Positions 11,880-22,254 of a DNA stretch of 64,000 bases are shown in pieces. The stretch is from Kuschelorhynchus macadamiae (Eukaryota; Arthropoda; Insecta; Coleoptera; Curculionidae): assembly GCA_030620095.1 (NCBI GenBank), contig JAUTXW010002103.1, positions 3,592,001 to 3,656,000 of the forward strand, given 5' to 3'. Under the pieces are notes generated by a model that was not told the DNA's origin, did not search any database, and saw nothing but the letters and a program-made list of their open reading frames with translations. The first letter of the stretch is position 1; each line of letters opens with the position of its first letter. The position numbers were made by a program, and so were the translations under genes.

Positions 11880-13352
11880 TTTTACCACTATAGACAATAG
11901 TTTATTTGAGTTCATACAAATTAAATTTGTTTACATATGTCAATAACATAATTCAAAAAATTAAGGATATAAGTATTACGTATGTCAAGATAATTAAAAT
12001 ATTTTAATTACATTAAAGATATAAATACAAAATACATATAATATGACAAACATACATTTACAGTTAAAATTTAAAATTCAAAAATTCCTCAATACTGTAG
12101 AAATCATTTGAGATGAGCAGTTGTTTTACTTCAGACTTAAAATTCTTCTCAGATAGTAGTTTTATTTTTTGTGGCAATTTGTTAAGTAATTTGACTGCCA
12201 TAAATTCAGGGCGACTTTGGCTCTTGCTCAGTCTAGTATAGTTGACTACTAGATCCTCTTTTCCCCTAGTGTTGTGGGTATGCATGAATTCGTGCCTTGT
12301 GAAGGAATGTTTATTCTTTTCTACGTAAAGCAGACATTCGAGAATAAACTGAGATGGAAAAGTAAGTATTTTTAATTGCTTGAATGCTGCCCTACAGTCC
12401 TGCCTCCAATGCAGACCACCCAGAATCCTAACTACCTTCCTTTGCAGTCCAAAGATTCTATCTGTCTGCGCTGCACATCGCCAAGCTAGCACTCCATAGG
12501 TCATCATAGAGTGAAATATGGCAAAATATATCATTCTCAATGTGGCATCTGATACACATCCACGCAGACTACGGATAACAAACACACTACCACGAAGCTT
12601 TTTTGCTATTGCAGCTATATGCACATCCACTTTAACTTTGAATCAAGATGCAGTCCCAGAAAACGCACATCATTCATGTTCTCATTCTCTCTATCATTTT
12701 CTCTTAATGTGAAAACCATCTTACCTGTCTTATTGTTCAAAAGGAGACTGTTTGCGCTGAACCATTCAGTTGCCCTTAACCGTGCCTCACACAGTCTCTG
12801 CTCCACATCGTCTATTGATTTTCCGACAACAAACAGTGTCGTGTCATCGGCAAAGAGAGTGAACTCCTCACCTGACTCACCCATAGGCAAGTCATTTACG
12901 AAGATCAGGAACAGCAATGGACCCAGGATCGAGCCCTGGGGAACACCAATATCCAAAGTGTTTTCACCCGACAACACTCCACCAACTGACGTCAGTCGGA
13001 AAGATATGATGTGATCATTTTCACCGCATTGTTACTGAAATTGTAGTATGACAATTTTTGGAGCAATAGTTCATGCGAGACACAGTCAAACGCTTTGCTG
13101 AGATCACAGAAAAGTACAGCATTATATTGAAGACCCTCGAAAGAGTCTCTGATTCCCGATAGGAGATGAAGAATAGCCATGACCGTACTTCGCCTATCCC
13201 TAAAGCCAAACTGACAGTCAGAGAACATACCATTCGCTTCCAGAAAAGATACAACTTGGACAGCCATACATTTTTCTAACACTTTTGAGATAATAGGCAA
13301 CAGCGAAATAGGAGGGTAATTAGAAATATCGTTAGCATCACCCTTTTTATCT
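11880..13352 (-). pseudogene. 5'-truncated Jockey-like LINE, ORF2 fragment
   Basis: Three minus-strand frames (13300-12992, 12977-12615, 12630-12064) join into one damaged reverse transcriptase. Visible motifs in order are NYPPISLLPIISKVLEK, a QFGFR.RRST block, LFCDLSKAFDCVSHELL, the turn GVPQGSILGPLLFLIF, the catalytic FADDTTLF, and a C-terminal WRCAAQTDRIFGLQRKVVRIL region with a THNTRGK tail. At least two frameshifts separate the pieces. The copy starts abruptly at KKGDANDIS near 13353, so 5' truncation during insertion is likely. The host sequence on both sides is repeat family R1. Confidence 0.8.
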
Positions 13353-14400
13353 TACAACCCTTTGTTTCTTACATAATAATCGATTTTTGTCCCAAATTTG
13401 AGATAAATTGGATATTGGATAAGTTTTTTTTAGTAATTTTTTTTAACATTTCACTAGATCGCCATTTTGTTTCGCCATATTAGATTTTAACCAAAATGTT
13501 ACCAGAGCATTCCCATAACCTTCAATTTTTATTTTATGCCGCAAATAAAGACCCCCAGAACTGAGAAAACATGTTTTTCGGCATCTAGAGGCACTAAAAC
13601 GAAAAGATCTGAAAAAATCTCGGATGATGTTTTTTTTCACGATTACAATAATTCCCTTGGGATACTTAAACGTGATCATTTTAAAACCTGGGAGGGTGAT
13701 TTTTTTTCATGATTACAAACATTTTATTAGATCGCTATTTTGTCCCGCCGTCTTGAATTCGTGTCAAAATTTTCCCAGTTCATCTGTATACACAGTACTA
13801 ATTTTTAAATATTTTGCTAAGCCGCCATTTTGTTTCGCCATCTTGGATTCGTGTCAAAATTTTCCCAGTTCATCTGTATACACAGTACTAATTTTTAAAT
13901 ATTTTGCTAAGCCGCCATTTTGTTTCGCCATCTTGGATTCGTGTCAAAATTTTCCCAGTTCATCTGTATACACAGTACTAATTTTTAAATATTTTGCTAA
14001 GCCGCCATTTTGTTTCGCCATCTTGGATTCGTATTAACCATTTGATTTTCACATAATACTTGATTTTTGTGTAAAGTTTGAAGTAGATTAGATGAGTAGT
14101 TTTTTAGTAATATATATTTTTAATATTTCACTAGGCTGCCATTTTGCTTCGTCGTACAAGATTTCTACCAAAATGTTGCCAGGTTATCCCCATATGACCC
14201 TTAATTTTTGACCAAAGATTTGAAGCCAATCGGGTAAGTAGTTTTTTTAGCTAAAAAAACTATTCCATAAACAGACAGACAGACTGACGGAATTTCTAAA
14301 ACATGTTTTTTTGGTTCTAGGAACCTGAAACGGAAAGATTTGAAAAAACTTGGAGGGTGATTTTTTCAAGATTACAATACAATCTTTTAAGAGAGAATCA
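13353..14400 (+). repeat. interspersed repeat family R1, copy 3
   Basis: Family landmarks continue from the far side of the LINE. GCCATTTTGTTTCGCCATATTAGATTT is near 13460, AAAACATGTTTTTCGGCATCTAG near 13570, and AAACAGACAGACAGACTGACGG near 14270. A local 90-bp amplification lies within (13735-14037). Confidence 0.6.
13735..14037 (+). repeat. 90-bp tandem repeat, about 3.3 copies
   Basis: The unit runs from GCCGCCATTTTGTTTCGCCA through TTCCCAGTTCATCTGTATAC to TTTTTAAATATTTTGCTAA. It repeats with an exact 90-bp period. The first copy is diverged and the others are identical. Because 90 is divisible by three, the array stays open in one frame and mimics a repetitive protein. It is an amplified piece of family R1 and not a gene. 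Confidence 0.85.
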
Positions 14401-14442
14401 AAAACAAGTAAAATAATGCAATTAATTATATTTTGTAAAGCT

Positions 14443-14448
14443 TTTATT
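14443..14448 (-). terminator. probable Parp1 polyadenylation signal
   Basis: AATAAA on the minus strand, about 230 bases past the Parp1 stop codon. It is the first canonical hexamer I see in the 3' UTR. Confidence 0.5.
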
Positions 14449-14675
14449 GAAGAAATGCAAACAAAATCTTGCGACATTATAGTATAAGTAGGATAAGTTA
14501 TTATTATATATTAATAAAACAAACTGTTTTTGAGTTAAAGGTAAACATGAACGAACTACTTTAAGGAAAAAGTAACATTATAAAATGTGATAACATTAAC
14601 ATTTTTTTGGTACAAACATTTTAAACATACATATTAACAAACTTATAAACGAAGAAAGAGGTATATCTGGAAGGT

Positions 14676-14748
14676 TTAATATTTATATTTGAAGTCCACT
14701 TTTAGCAAGTACTTAATTTGAACTTGCGCAATGTCGTATACAATATAT
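14676..14748 (-). CDS. Parp1: Parp1 terminal exon (end of catalytic domain)
   Basis: 73 nt after the acceptor TTTTACAG. It supplies the last base of the catalytic Glu codon, then YIVYDIAQVQIKYLLKVDF and a short basic tail before TAA. This matches the last beta-strands of the PARP1 catalytic domain. It is too short to stand out as an open frame. I found it by looking for the missing C-terminus after the exon at 27168-27349 broke off at YNE. Phase fits exactly (2 + 1 bases). Confidence 0.93.
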
Positions 14749-14952
14749 CTGTAAAAGATGGTTAAGAAAACATTTCAATAGTTATTAAAGGGAAGGTATG
14801 CAAATTATGTTAGGTTGTTTAATAAAACTTTTACCTGCTAAGAGATTGTTGCCTAAATCGGTTAACTAAAGATTAGTTAATAAAGATCGAAAAGCTGTTT
14901 TTAATTTATTCTATTATCATTTATCCTAAAACCTGAAAATTAAATACCTACC

Positions 14953-15093
14953 CCCTTAAGGATGCGGCGATTGCAACATTTGTGCTCGCGACTGCCAGTC
15001 GGCGTGGGAGTGGGTCAATTTTGACCAGGGCGCCACTAGTTTGTATCGCAACCCAAACTAGACGGTCCTTGGTGTACAGAAGATCCTTAAGGG
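14953..15093. repeat. 141-bp MITE with 11-bp perfect inverted ends
   Basis: CCCTTAAGGAT (14953-14963) and ATCCTTAAGGG (15083-15093) are perfect inverted repeats around a GC-rich interior. The interior also carries CTAGTTTG/CAAACTAG in inverted orientation. TTAA occurs inside both ends, so an alternative reading is a shorter unit flanked by TTAA target copies, as in piggyBac-type elements. No gene is present. Confidence 0.6.
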
Positions 15094-15360
15094 CTCAGAA
15101 AAAAAAATGAAACAAAATGTTTTTGAGTTGAGTCACTGCCAAGGTAAGTAAAACACATAGAGTTCGATCAATCACAAAAGTGTGTTCAATACAATTGATT
15201 AAGATAAGCTGCCCTAATTTATTTATCAAATTGGAAATATTTAAATTTCCTACCTCAAAAGCAAAATTAGCAATTAATTATTGGTATGCCAATCAAATCA
15301 TCCTTAAAATAAAAGTATCATTAAAATTAATATGAAACCCAATAACTAGATTTAATTTAA

Positions 15361-16477
15361 GAAATCATGGTTCTTGGGATTAGACCGTGTCAAAATGGAA
15401 TCACTTTCCGACGTTTCGCCTTCGATTGCACGAGGCATCTTCAGGGATCTTCATTTCAGGAGATTGGAACACTGAATGAGCTCGGAGAGACCCAGGCCGG
15501 CTATTTATAGTCGTCCTGTGTTTACCGAGAAGTGACTCTAAGTGACTGAAGATTGAAGCCCGTATCTCTATTAAAATTCTTAGGATGCTTATAAATTTCA
15601 ATAGATTCTCTAATTTTGCGTTTATAGAGTCCCGAAACCGATGCAAGAGCTTTCGTTTCTTTTACATTTATGACATGCCCAGTAGAGTGTTGCTGTTCAG
15701 ATACAGGAGATTGTACAATTTGTTTCTTTCTGAAACATCGTTCATGTTCCTGAAGCCTAGTCGAAATGGATCGTCCAGTTTCTCCAATATAAACATCACC
15801 ACAGGAACAAGGAATTGCATATAGTCCTTCCGTTTGAAAAGGAATAATGTCCTTTGGCGATCTCAAACATTGTCCAATTTTCTTGTCTGTGTTGAAGATT
15901 GTACAAATTGGAAGCGAAGTTCTTTTTGTGCCGGTGTTAGGTGCTATGTACGAAAAGGCCTAAATTTATTGGACCGGTGAAGTAATCTTGCAATCTTGTC
16001 TGTGGTTCCGTGTATAAACGGAAAAACTACATTTCCTATCAGTAATTCCTTATTAGTATCATTTCGTGGAGTAGGATTATTATATTTTCTAATTGATCGT
16101 CTAATATCATCAGTGCAATATCCATTCCCTCTTAAAGCTTGAGTCAGTTTCTCTGGTTCCGATTGTAAAGAATTTTGGTCACAAATCGCGAGAGCTCTAT
16201 AAACCAATGAATTAATGACTGATTGCTTTTGTGCTCGATGATGATGGGAATTTGCATTTAAGTACCTGTTCGTATGCGTTGGTTTTCTATATACAGAGTG
16301 TCCTAAGGAACCATCCCCTTTCCTTTGTACAAGAACATCTAGAAAGGGAATCCATTGTAAATTTTATGTTAGCATGTTGTTGATTCAGATGATCAAGAAA
16401 CCCAGGGAGGTTTTCTGGACCATGTGGCTATATTACGAAAGTGTCGTCTACATATCTGAACCATGATTCGCCAAAGG
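15361..16477 (-). pseudogene. Penelope-like element, minus-strand half
   Basis: On the minus strand, in order, there is an RT remnant with the catalytic WFRYVDDTFVI (near 16465-16430). A linker typical of PLEs follows (SVINSLVYRALAICD ... LRGNGYCTDDIRRSIRKYNN ... FPFIHGTTDKIARLLHR, 16207-15944). Then comes a GIY-YIG endonuclease (GLYAIPCSCGDVYIGETGRS, with RLQEHERC and a final IRESIEIYKHP, 15866-15522). A hammerhead-like 3' end closes it (15447-15407). Frameshifts separate the frames. The element joins head-on at 16478 to a plus-strand PLE piece. Confidence 0.85.
15407..15447 (-). ncRNA. hammerhead-ribozyme-like motif, PLE copy A
   Basis: On the minus strand: UCC, then CUGAAGA, a GCCUCG...CGAAGGC helix (stem II), GAAAC, GUC, GGA. 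This matches the hammerhead order CUGANGA - stem II - GAAA - NUH. UCC and GGA form stem I around the core. Stem III would be only the palindromic AC/GU, as in hammerheads thought to work as dimers. Hammerhead motifs are known from Penelope-like elements. Activity is inference. Confidence 0.6.
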
Positions 16478-16865
16478 ACATTATTCCTTTTCAAACGGAA
16501 AGAGTACATGCAATTCCTTGTTCCTGTTAGTTTTATTGGAGACGATCCATTTCGAAGGCTTCCTCCTCAAAAAATTCCCATCATCATCCAGCACAAAAGC
16601 AATCAGTCATTAATTCATTGGTTTACAGAGCTCTCGCGATTTGTAACCAACATTCTTGACAATCGGAAACAAAGAAACTGACTCAAGCTTCAAGAGGGAA
16701 TGGATATTGCACTGATGATATTAGACGATCAATTAGAAAATATAATAATCCAACCCCACGAAATGATACTAATAAGGAATTACCGATAGGAAATGTAGTT
16801 CTTCCATTTATACACGGAACCACAGACAAGATTGCAAGGTTACTTCGCCGGTCACACAATGCCTG
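16478..16865 (+). pseudogene. Penelope-like element, plus-strand fragment
   Basis: The start (CGCCAAAGGACATTATTCC...) is an inverted copy of the minus-strand endonuclease start near 15857-15770. The rest reads, with frameshifts, as the same PLE linker: HHHPAQKQSVINSLVYRAL, RGNGYCTDDIRRSIRKYNN and FIHGTTDKIARLL. The two halves form a complex inverted PLE insertion, an arrangement often described for this class. Confidence 0.75.
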
Positions 16866-18080
16866 CGGCATATTTATTTTCTTAAAGAAAAACACACATT
16901 TTTGCCATCTCTAACACGACCCCTAATTTATAAAAAATAATTACCTGATGTTGGTGGGTTTTTACTTAGTGACCAATTACCCTCATACTCCAGGACCACG
17001 TGAAACTATTCCGGAGTCTATCCGACTGTAGCTACCCTACTCCAAGACCAACAATGCTACAGAAGTCGAAATCTATTTAAGGCAGCTACTACAGAGTTCA
17101 CAGTTATATAATCCCTTTATAGGGGTGAAACTAACTTCACATTAAAAAACCTTACATTGAACCTTACACCCACTGTTTTCGGGGAAAAAGTAAAGATATA
17201 TAAACACGAGGATCGAAGTAGAAAAATCACAAAAAAAACAATAAAAACGGCCATATTTCTGTCTCTCTTTAACCCATCACAAAAGATCGTACACACTCTT
17301 CCCCCTGCATACAGCAGAGCCAACCACAATATCCTCCAAGTACCTATGATATGTACAATTATGACGACATAGTTTAAATTTTGACAAGCTCTAATTTTAA
17401 TGAGGCACAACATTACTAATAGTTTAATTAATTAAAGGAAACAAGTGTTTAGAACCAGGAAAAATTAATAAAAACTAGCTAATCTACAAGGCTCCGGTTG
17501 CTCTAGGGTATTTCATTATAATTTGGTTGGTAGCACTAGCAGGGTTCCATGGTTATATTTTTAACGATTTCGAAATTTAAGGCGAAGTTAACTAGGTGTT
17601 TTGGGTTCGACATTAACAATAATGAAGTTTAATCACCCGCCGCCAGAGGACAGTTCGATAGACGTCAAAATGTTAACCAAAACAAAAACTTAAAACAACA
17701 AACTCAATCAGTTTCTTAAAAACAAATGTTACCTACGAAATCGATAAAGAATTACAGTGAAACAAGCGAAAATACCTCCTATAAACCTGTTTAATAGAAT
17801 AGTTAAAAATGTGTGGAGAAGTTCTGTAAAATCTAATCATGTTGATAACCAGTGTGCCCCAATGTAATTGTGTCTGTATAGCTCATGTGTCTCTAAACAA
17901 CTTTTTAAAAAAGATAACATACTAGTGTAGTGATTCCCTGAAAATATAACATATGGAAATACCTGAATAATTGTAAAAACAGAAGCAGGAAGACCCGGAC
18001 AGTATATATGTCTATTATATAGACATTAGAGTAAGATATGTAATTCCACAATCATTTAAATAAGCCCCCTTTTTGTTATA
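16866..18080. other. intronic stretch, no gene seen
   Basis: Part of the last Parp1 intron. The open frames here have no recognisable protein features. No repeat structure was noticed. Confidence 0.45.
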
Positions 18081-18082
18081 TA

Positions 18083-19429
18083 CCATCCTGGCGAAAAAAT
18101 TCTGGAACAACAAAATTCTCGTTGTTGAGTAGCTACTAGACTATAAAGAGTATGTAAAATCTATTAAGGATAGGTTATCGTTGTTGTCATGGAATTGAAA
18201 AGGTTAAACATCAAAATAATAATATTACCTTTTTTAAAAATACGAGGAGAAATGAAAATAACGTTTATTGTTTTAAGATATAACAAAAATAAAAATAAGA
18301 CTTTTTAATCTTTGGTAGCTGCACCGTTATTATCGAATAATGCTCGCAAACGTCGTGGCATGTTTAATACTAGGTTTCCCATGCTTCCGTTATCCTTTGG
18401 CGCAATTCTTCGGTTCGTCCTGATTTCTAGGTTGGAAATTGTGTTTATACATAAACTTTACCATTTCACCCCAAACGTTTTCTATTTCTAAATACTGTTG
18501 AACTATACGGGCCTTATATAAGGGAGCATAAATCGTGTTGGAATATAAAATCTTGGCCATATACTGCACCGACTGATGGTATCATAACTTGGTTTAGTAA
18601 ATTGCAATATAGTTGTGCATTGAGTCTTCCCTGTACTATTTGGCAAACTCCTAGGCCCCTTGCACTAATCCAGGCCCAAACGTTTATAGAAAAGCGTCCA
18701 CTGATTTGTCTTATGAGTATATTTTGCATCGTATCTCGTACCGGAATGCCTGTAAAGGAGGATTTTCCCATTGTTACACGATTGAAAGGTTTTTTCATTT
18801 GAAAATATTAGGTTTCCCCACATATTATTTTCATTTATGTGCTCATGATCAAATTCTACTCTTCTCCGCTTATTTGCTTCAGTCAAAAATATTTTATTTG
18901 CAGCACAACACCTTTTTATATCCGAACTACGAATTCTACTACGAACTGTATTAGCCGAACCAGGAAAATGTGTCTCTTCTTTAGCTTTTATTGTTGTTTC
19001 AAAGGAATGATCTCTTAGAAAATTAATTAACTCTATATCTTGAACGTTATTCGAAATTTTGGGGCGACCGGAACATGCTTTTCTAACAATACTTCCATAT
19101 TCTGCAATTTTGTGCTTAGCCAATCGCACGGTGTTTTTGCTAATTCCTAATTCATCTGCGATGTTTCTTATTTGATGACCATCTCTCAATCGCGTGTAAA
19201 TAATCGCTTTTTGATCGGTGGTTAACGCGGACATTTAAACATATATACATATTTTTTGACAGGCCCGTCAGTCACAAAATTAATTAAACAAATAACTTCA
19301 AAACAAGCTAATAGCCCGGAAGATTTGCTGCCAGTTTTTTTTTTCGGCACCTGAAACCAAGAACTTTTTCCTAAAAGTCTAGGTGCTAAAAAGATACTTC
19401 TTTGTCGCAGAATTTTTTCGGCAGGATAG
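18083..19429 (-). mobile_element. Tc1-like DNA transposon, degenerate
   Basis: The ends CCATCCTGGCGAAAAAATTC (from 18083) and the reverse complement of the right end, CTATCCTGCCGAAAAAATTC (from 19429), are near-identical terminal inverted repeats. Both are bordered by TA, the Tc1/mariner target duplication. The 1347-bp element carries a damaged transposase on the minus strand. Confidence 0.8.
18310..19234 (-). pseudogene. Tc1-like transposase, broken
   Basis: It begins MSALTTDQKAIIYTRLRDGH with a helix-turn-helix (IRNIADELGISKNTVRLAKH), then a second DNA-binding part with GRPKIS. In the catalytic domain the first Asp is replaced by Asn (IFSNEKTFQS). The second is kept (FIFQHD). The third block is partly deleted and continues as LEIENVWGEMVK in another frame. 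A frameshift near 18700 separates N- and C-terminal parts. No activity is expected. Confidence 0.8.
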
Positions 19430-19859
19430 TACATAAGAAAAATTGTTGTAACTTAACTTATATGAATGAATACACTTGTTTACCTGTTACTCACATTGTG
19501 TTCATGAATAAACACATATCCTAGCGTTCTTAAAAGTATAGACATTATATATTATACAATTATCTGCTATAAGCAATGTTATTTTTCATTTTTAAAACTG
19601 TACTTTACCAGTCTGCAGTAATATGCCAAAACTAACAAGCGATAGGGTAGTCGCTGACAGGTGTTCGACTAAGGTAAATTCACTTTATGAAATACTGGCT
19701 CGAATTTATTTGCCTTATGTTACATGTGTCTACTTGTGATATGCAAGTGAGTGATAAGTTTGGCATTTGAAGTGAATATGACATATTAAAAAAAAAAACG
19801 GTAAATTTCTTTTACCCGGAGCTTCCCTCCTTATGAATCTTTCCTTTCATTAGGAAGAG
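19430..19859. other. intronic spacer between two transposons, no gene seen
   Basis: AT-rich, without recognisable coding potential or repeats. Confidence 0.45.
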
Positions 19860-19861
19860 TA

Positions 19862-20340
19862 CAGGGTGTCCGGATTTGGTTGCAAAAGCAGGGTATCTCG
19901 ATTATTTTCAAAGATAGAACTTTGCGGTTTTCACGAACCTGAGCTAATTTTTTGTGAAACTCATGAAGCCGTTAACAAAATTTTCATAGCCTTCTTCGTT
20001 TATGAGATACAGGGCGAAATAGAAAATTTTGCATTTTGGGACCTCCCTCGTATCTCGGTTATTCTTTAACTTAACGCAAAGGGAAAAATTGCTGCTTATG
20101 CAGTTTTTTACGCTGGATCCAGTGACGTAGTCATATTTTTCATTTGAGTTGTTATTTTTTAGATATGATCCAAAGTTGTGTTTTTTTAAATGGGACACCC
20201 TGTATATTTGTCCAGAAATTGATTTGTCCTTTTAAAGGCTTCTCAAAAATATATAATAGTATGGGTCTATTTTAATAAACAACAAAAATCCTAATTTTTA
20301 TAATTATCATCCCAAATTTTGCAGTAGGCCATGCAAAACG
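19862..20340 (+). repeat. left terminal inverted repeat of the DD41D element
   Basis: It begins CAGGGTGTCCGGATTTGGTT and matches the right end over about 475 bp with few differences. Inside it, at 20193-20204, lies GGACACCCTGTA, an inverted copy of the outer TACAGGGTGTCC (19860-19871). The outer 345 bp therefore form a foldback unit on their own. Confidence 0.9.
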
Positions 20341-20437
20341 ATGCCGTTTTCTTTTGTTTTCTTGGAAGCAAATGAAATTTCCCAATTTTGTACGTTTTTT
20401 GTATTTATTTATTGTGTAAAAATATATTTGTATTATT

Positions 20438-20544
20438 ATGGAAGAAAACCAAACTTTGGAACATTATGAAAAGTACGATATGTTAGCTTGTTTTATATTA
20501 AGTAATGAAAATGTTGAAGCGGCTTCTGAGATGTATTTTAACAG
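20438..20544 (+). CDS. DD41D transposase, exon 1
   Basis: ATG at 20438 opens MEENQTLEHYEKYDMLACFI, the start of the N-terminal DNA-binding domain found in this insect transposase group (the E/N-Y-A/D-M-L..F/Y pattern also seen near 24.9 and 50.0 kb). It ends at AACAG before the donor GTAAAT. The phase (two bases of an Arg codon) fits exon 2. Confidence 0.85.
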
Positions 20545-20598
20545 GTAAATAGTTAACTTTTAGGTATGTTGAAATACTATTGCTTAATTTTTATTTAG

Positions 20599-21568
20599 AT
20601 ATCCAGAAAGGAGGCAACCTAATATATCCACTTTTTATCGGATAAAAAAGAATTTACTTAATCACGGATCATTTATCAAACCTCGTACGAAAACATATAA
20701 TAAAGAAAATCGGGAGGCTGAGGAAATTACGGTTTTGGCTAATGCAGAAGCTTACCTTACAAACTCTTGTAGGGCCAGTGGAAAGAGTATAGGGATTCCA
20801 AAAACTAGAGTTCAAGAAATTCTAAAAAAGCACAAATACCACCCATACAAATTTAGGCTCGTGCATCACTTACAACCAGGGGATGCAGAGCGTCGGGTAG
20901 TCTTCTGCAATTGGTTTCGAGAAAGATGCGATATGGTTAGAGATTTTGAAAGGAAGGTTATATGGTCAGACGAATCGCATTTCAGTAATTCTGGTATACT
21001 CAATAGGCACAATAGTAGATTCTGGTCCCAGGAAAATCAACACCAAATATTTCCCAGAAGACAGCAGGGCAGGTTTGGTCTAAATGTGTCCTGCTTCATA
21101 TTAGGAACACATATAAAATTTTATATAGTTGAGGAAAATCTAACAGCCAATCGCTATATAGAAATTTTAGAGGCAGCTATACCTGAATTACTTGACGATG
21201 TTCCTCTAGCGCAAATTAGCGAAATTTATTTTCAACAGGACGGTGCTCCTGCACACAATTCTGGAATGACGAGATTATTTCTGGACAATAATTTTACTAA
21301 TCAATGGATGGGAACAAATGGACCTATAAGATGGCCCCCTAGGTCCCCAGATTTGTCGATTTTAGATTTCTTTCTATGGGGATATCTGGAAAATAGAATT
21401 TACAAAGACCACTATGATAATGTCCAAGATTTAGGAAATGCAATAAGAGAAAATTTTCGCTATTTACAAAATCATCCCGTTAGTTTGCTTAATTCTCTAA
21501 AACGAATACGAAAATTTTGCGAAGCATGCATAGAACAAAATGGAAATCAGTTTGAACAGTTCTTTTGA
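20599..21568 (+). CDS. DD41D transposase, exon 2 (catalytic)
   Basis: It follows a 54-bp intron with the acceptor TTTATTTAG. With exon 1 the protein is 358 residues. The joint YFNR/YPERRQPNISTF restores a motif of the DNA-binding domain. A second helix-turn-helix (GIPKTRVQEILKKHKYHPYK) follows. The DDE/D triad is at about residue 160 (WSDESHF), 250 (QQDGAPAHN) and 292 (SPDLSILDFFLWG). The last two are separated by 41 residues, hence DD41D. The C-terminus has the usual LKRIRKFCEACIEQNGNQFE. The reaction is cut-and-paste transposition of the flanking inverted repeats. Confidence 0.88.
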
Positions 21569-21774
21569 TTTCCTTGGTTACTGTAGTTCTTATACGACAG
21601 TTGATTTTTGCTGAAAGGCTTGTTACATAATAATTTATTACTGTTTTGTTCTTTTGTTACATAAATCTAGGTAGATGGTACTTTTTGGTTTTTTTGATAA
21701 ATAGATTTAATTACATATTTAATTTATTGTTAGGATGTAGATATTGTTAACGACTTTAAATAAAAGGCAGCATT

Positions 21775-22246
21775 GTTTTGCATGGCCTACTGCAAAATTT
21801 GGGATGATAGTTATAAAAGTTAGGATTTTTGTTGTTGTTTATTAAAATAGACCCATACTATTATATATTTTTGAGAAGCTTTTAAAAGGACAAATCAATT
21901 TCTGGACAAATATACAGGGTGTCCCATTTAAAAAAACACAACTTTGGGTCATATCTAAAAGATAACAACTCAAATGAAAAATATCACTAGGCCACTGGAT
22001 CCAGCGTAAAAAACTGCATAAGCAGCAATTTTTCCCTTTGCGTTAAGTTAAGGATAACCGAGATACGAGGGGGGTCCCAAAATGCAAAATTTTCTATTTC
22101 GCCCTGTATCTCATAAACGAAGAAGGCTATGAAAATTTTGTTTATGGCTTCATGAGTTTCACAAAAAATTAGCTCGGGTTCGTGAAAACCGCAAGGTTAA
22201 AAATAAGCGAGATACCCTGATTTTGCAACCAAATCCGGACACCCTG
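21775..22246 (+). repeat. right terminal inverted repeat of the DD41D element
   Basis: Reverse complement of the left repeat. It also contains the inner TACAGGGTGTCC (21913-21924) facing the outer GGACACCCTGTA (22237-22248). This end too is a 336-bp foldback unit. Confidence 0.9.
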
Positions 22247-22254
22247 TACAGTTT

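Larger units (their letters stand above)
19862..22246 (+). mobile_element. complete DD41D mariner-type transposon
   Basis: The element is 2385 bp, flanked on both sides by TA, with long terminal inverted repeats of about 475 bp. It contains a transposase with all three catalytic Asp and one short intron. No stop or frameshift is visible in the coding exons, so this copy may be recent and possibly functional. It sits in the 12.4-kb Parp1 intron, on the strand opposite to Parp1. Assignment to the IS630/Tc1/mariner superfamily follows from the TA duplication and the D-E-S-H, QQDGAPAH and SPDL....LDFFLWG motifs. Confidence 0.9.

Noticed and set aside
13624..14037. 137-codon frame with a repeated 30-residue unit, looking like a repetitive protein
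   Set aside because: The repeat is an exact 90-bp DNA amplification in a non-coding repeat family. Frame preservation follows from the period.
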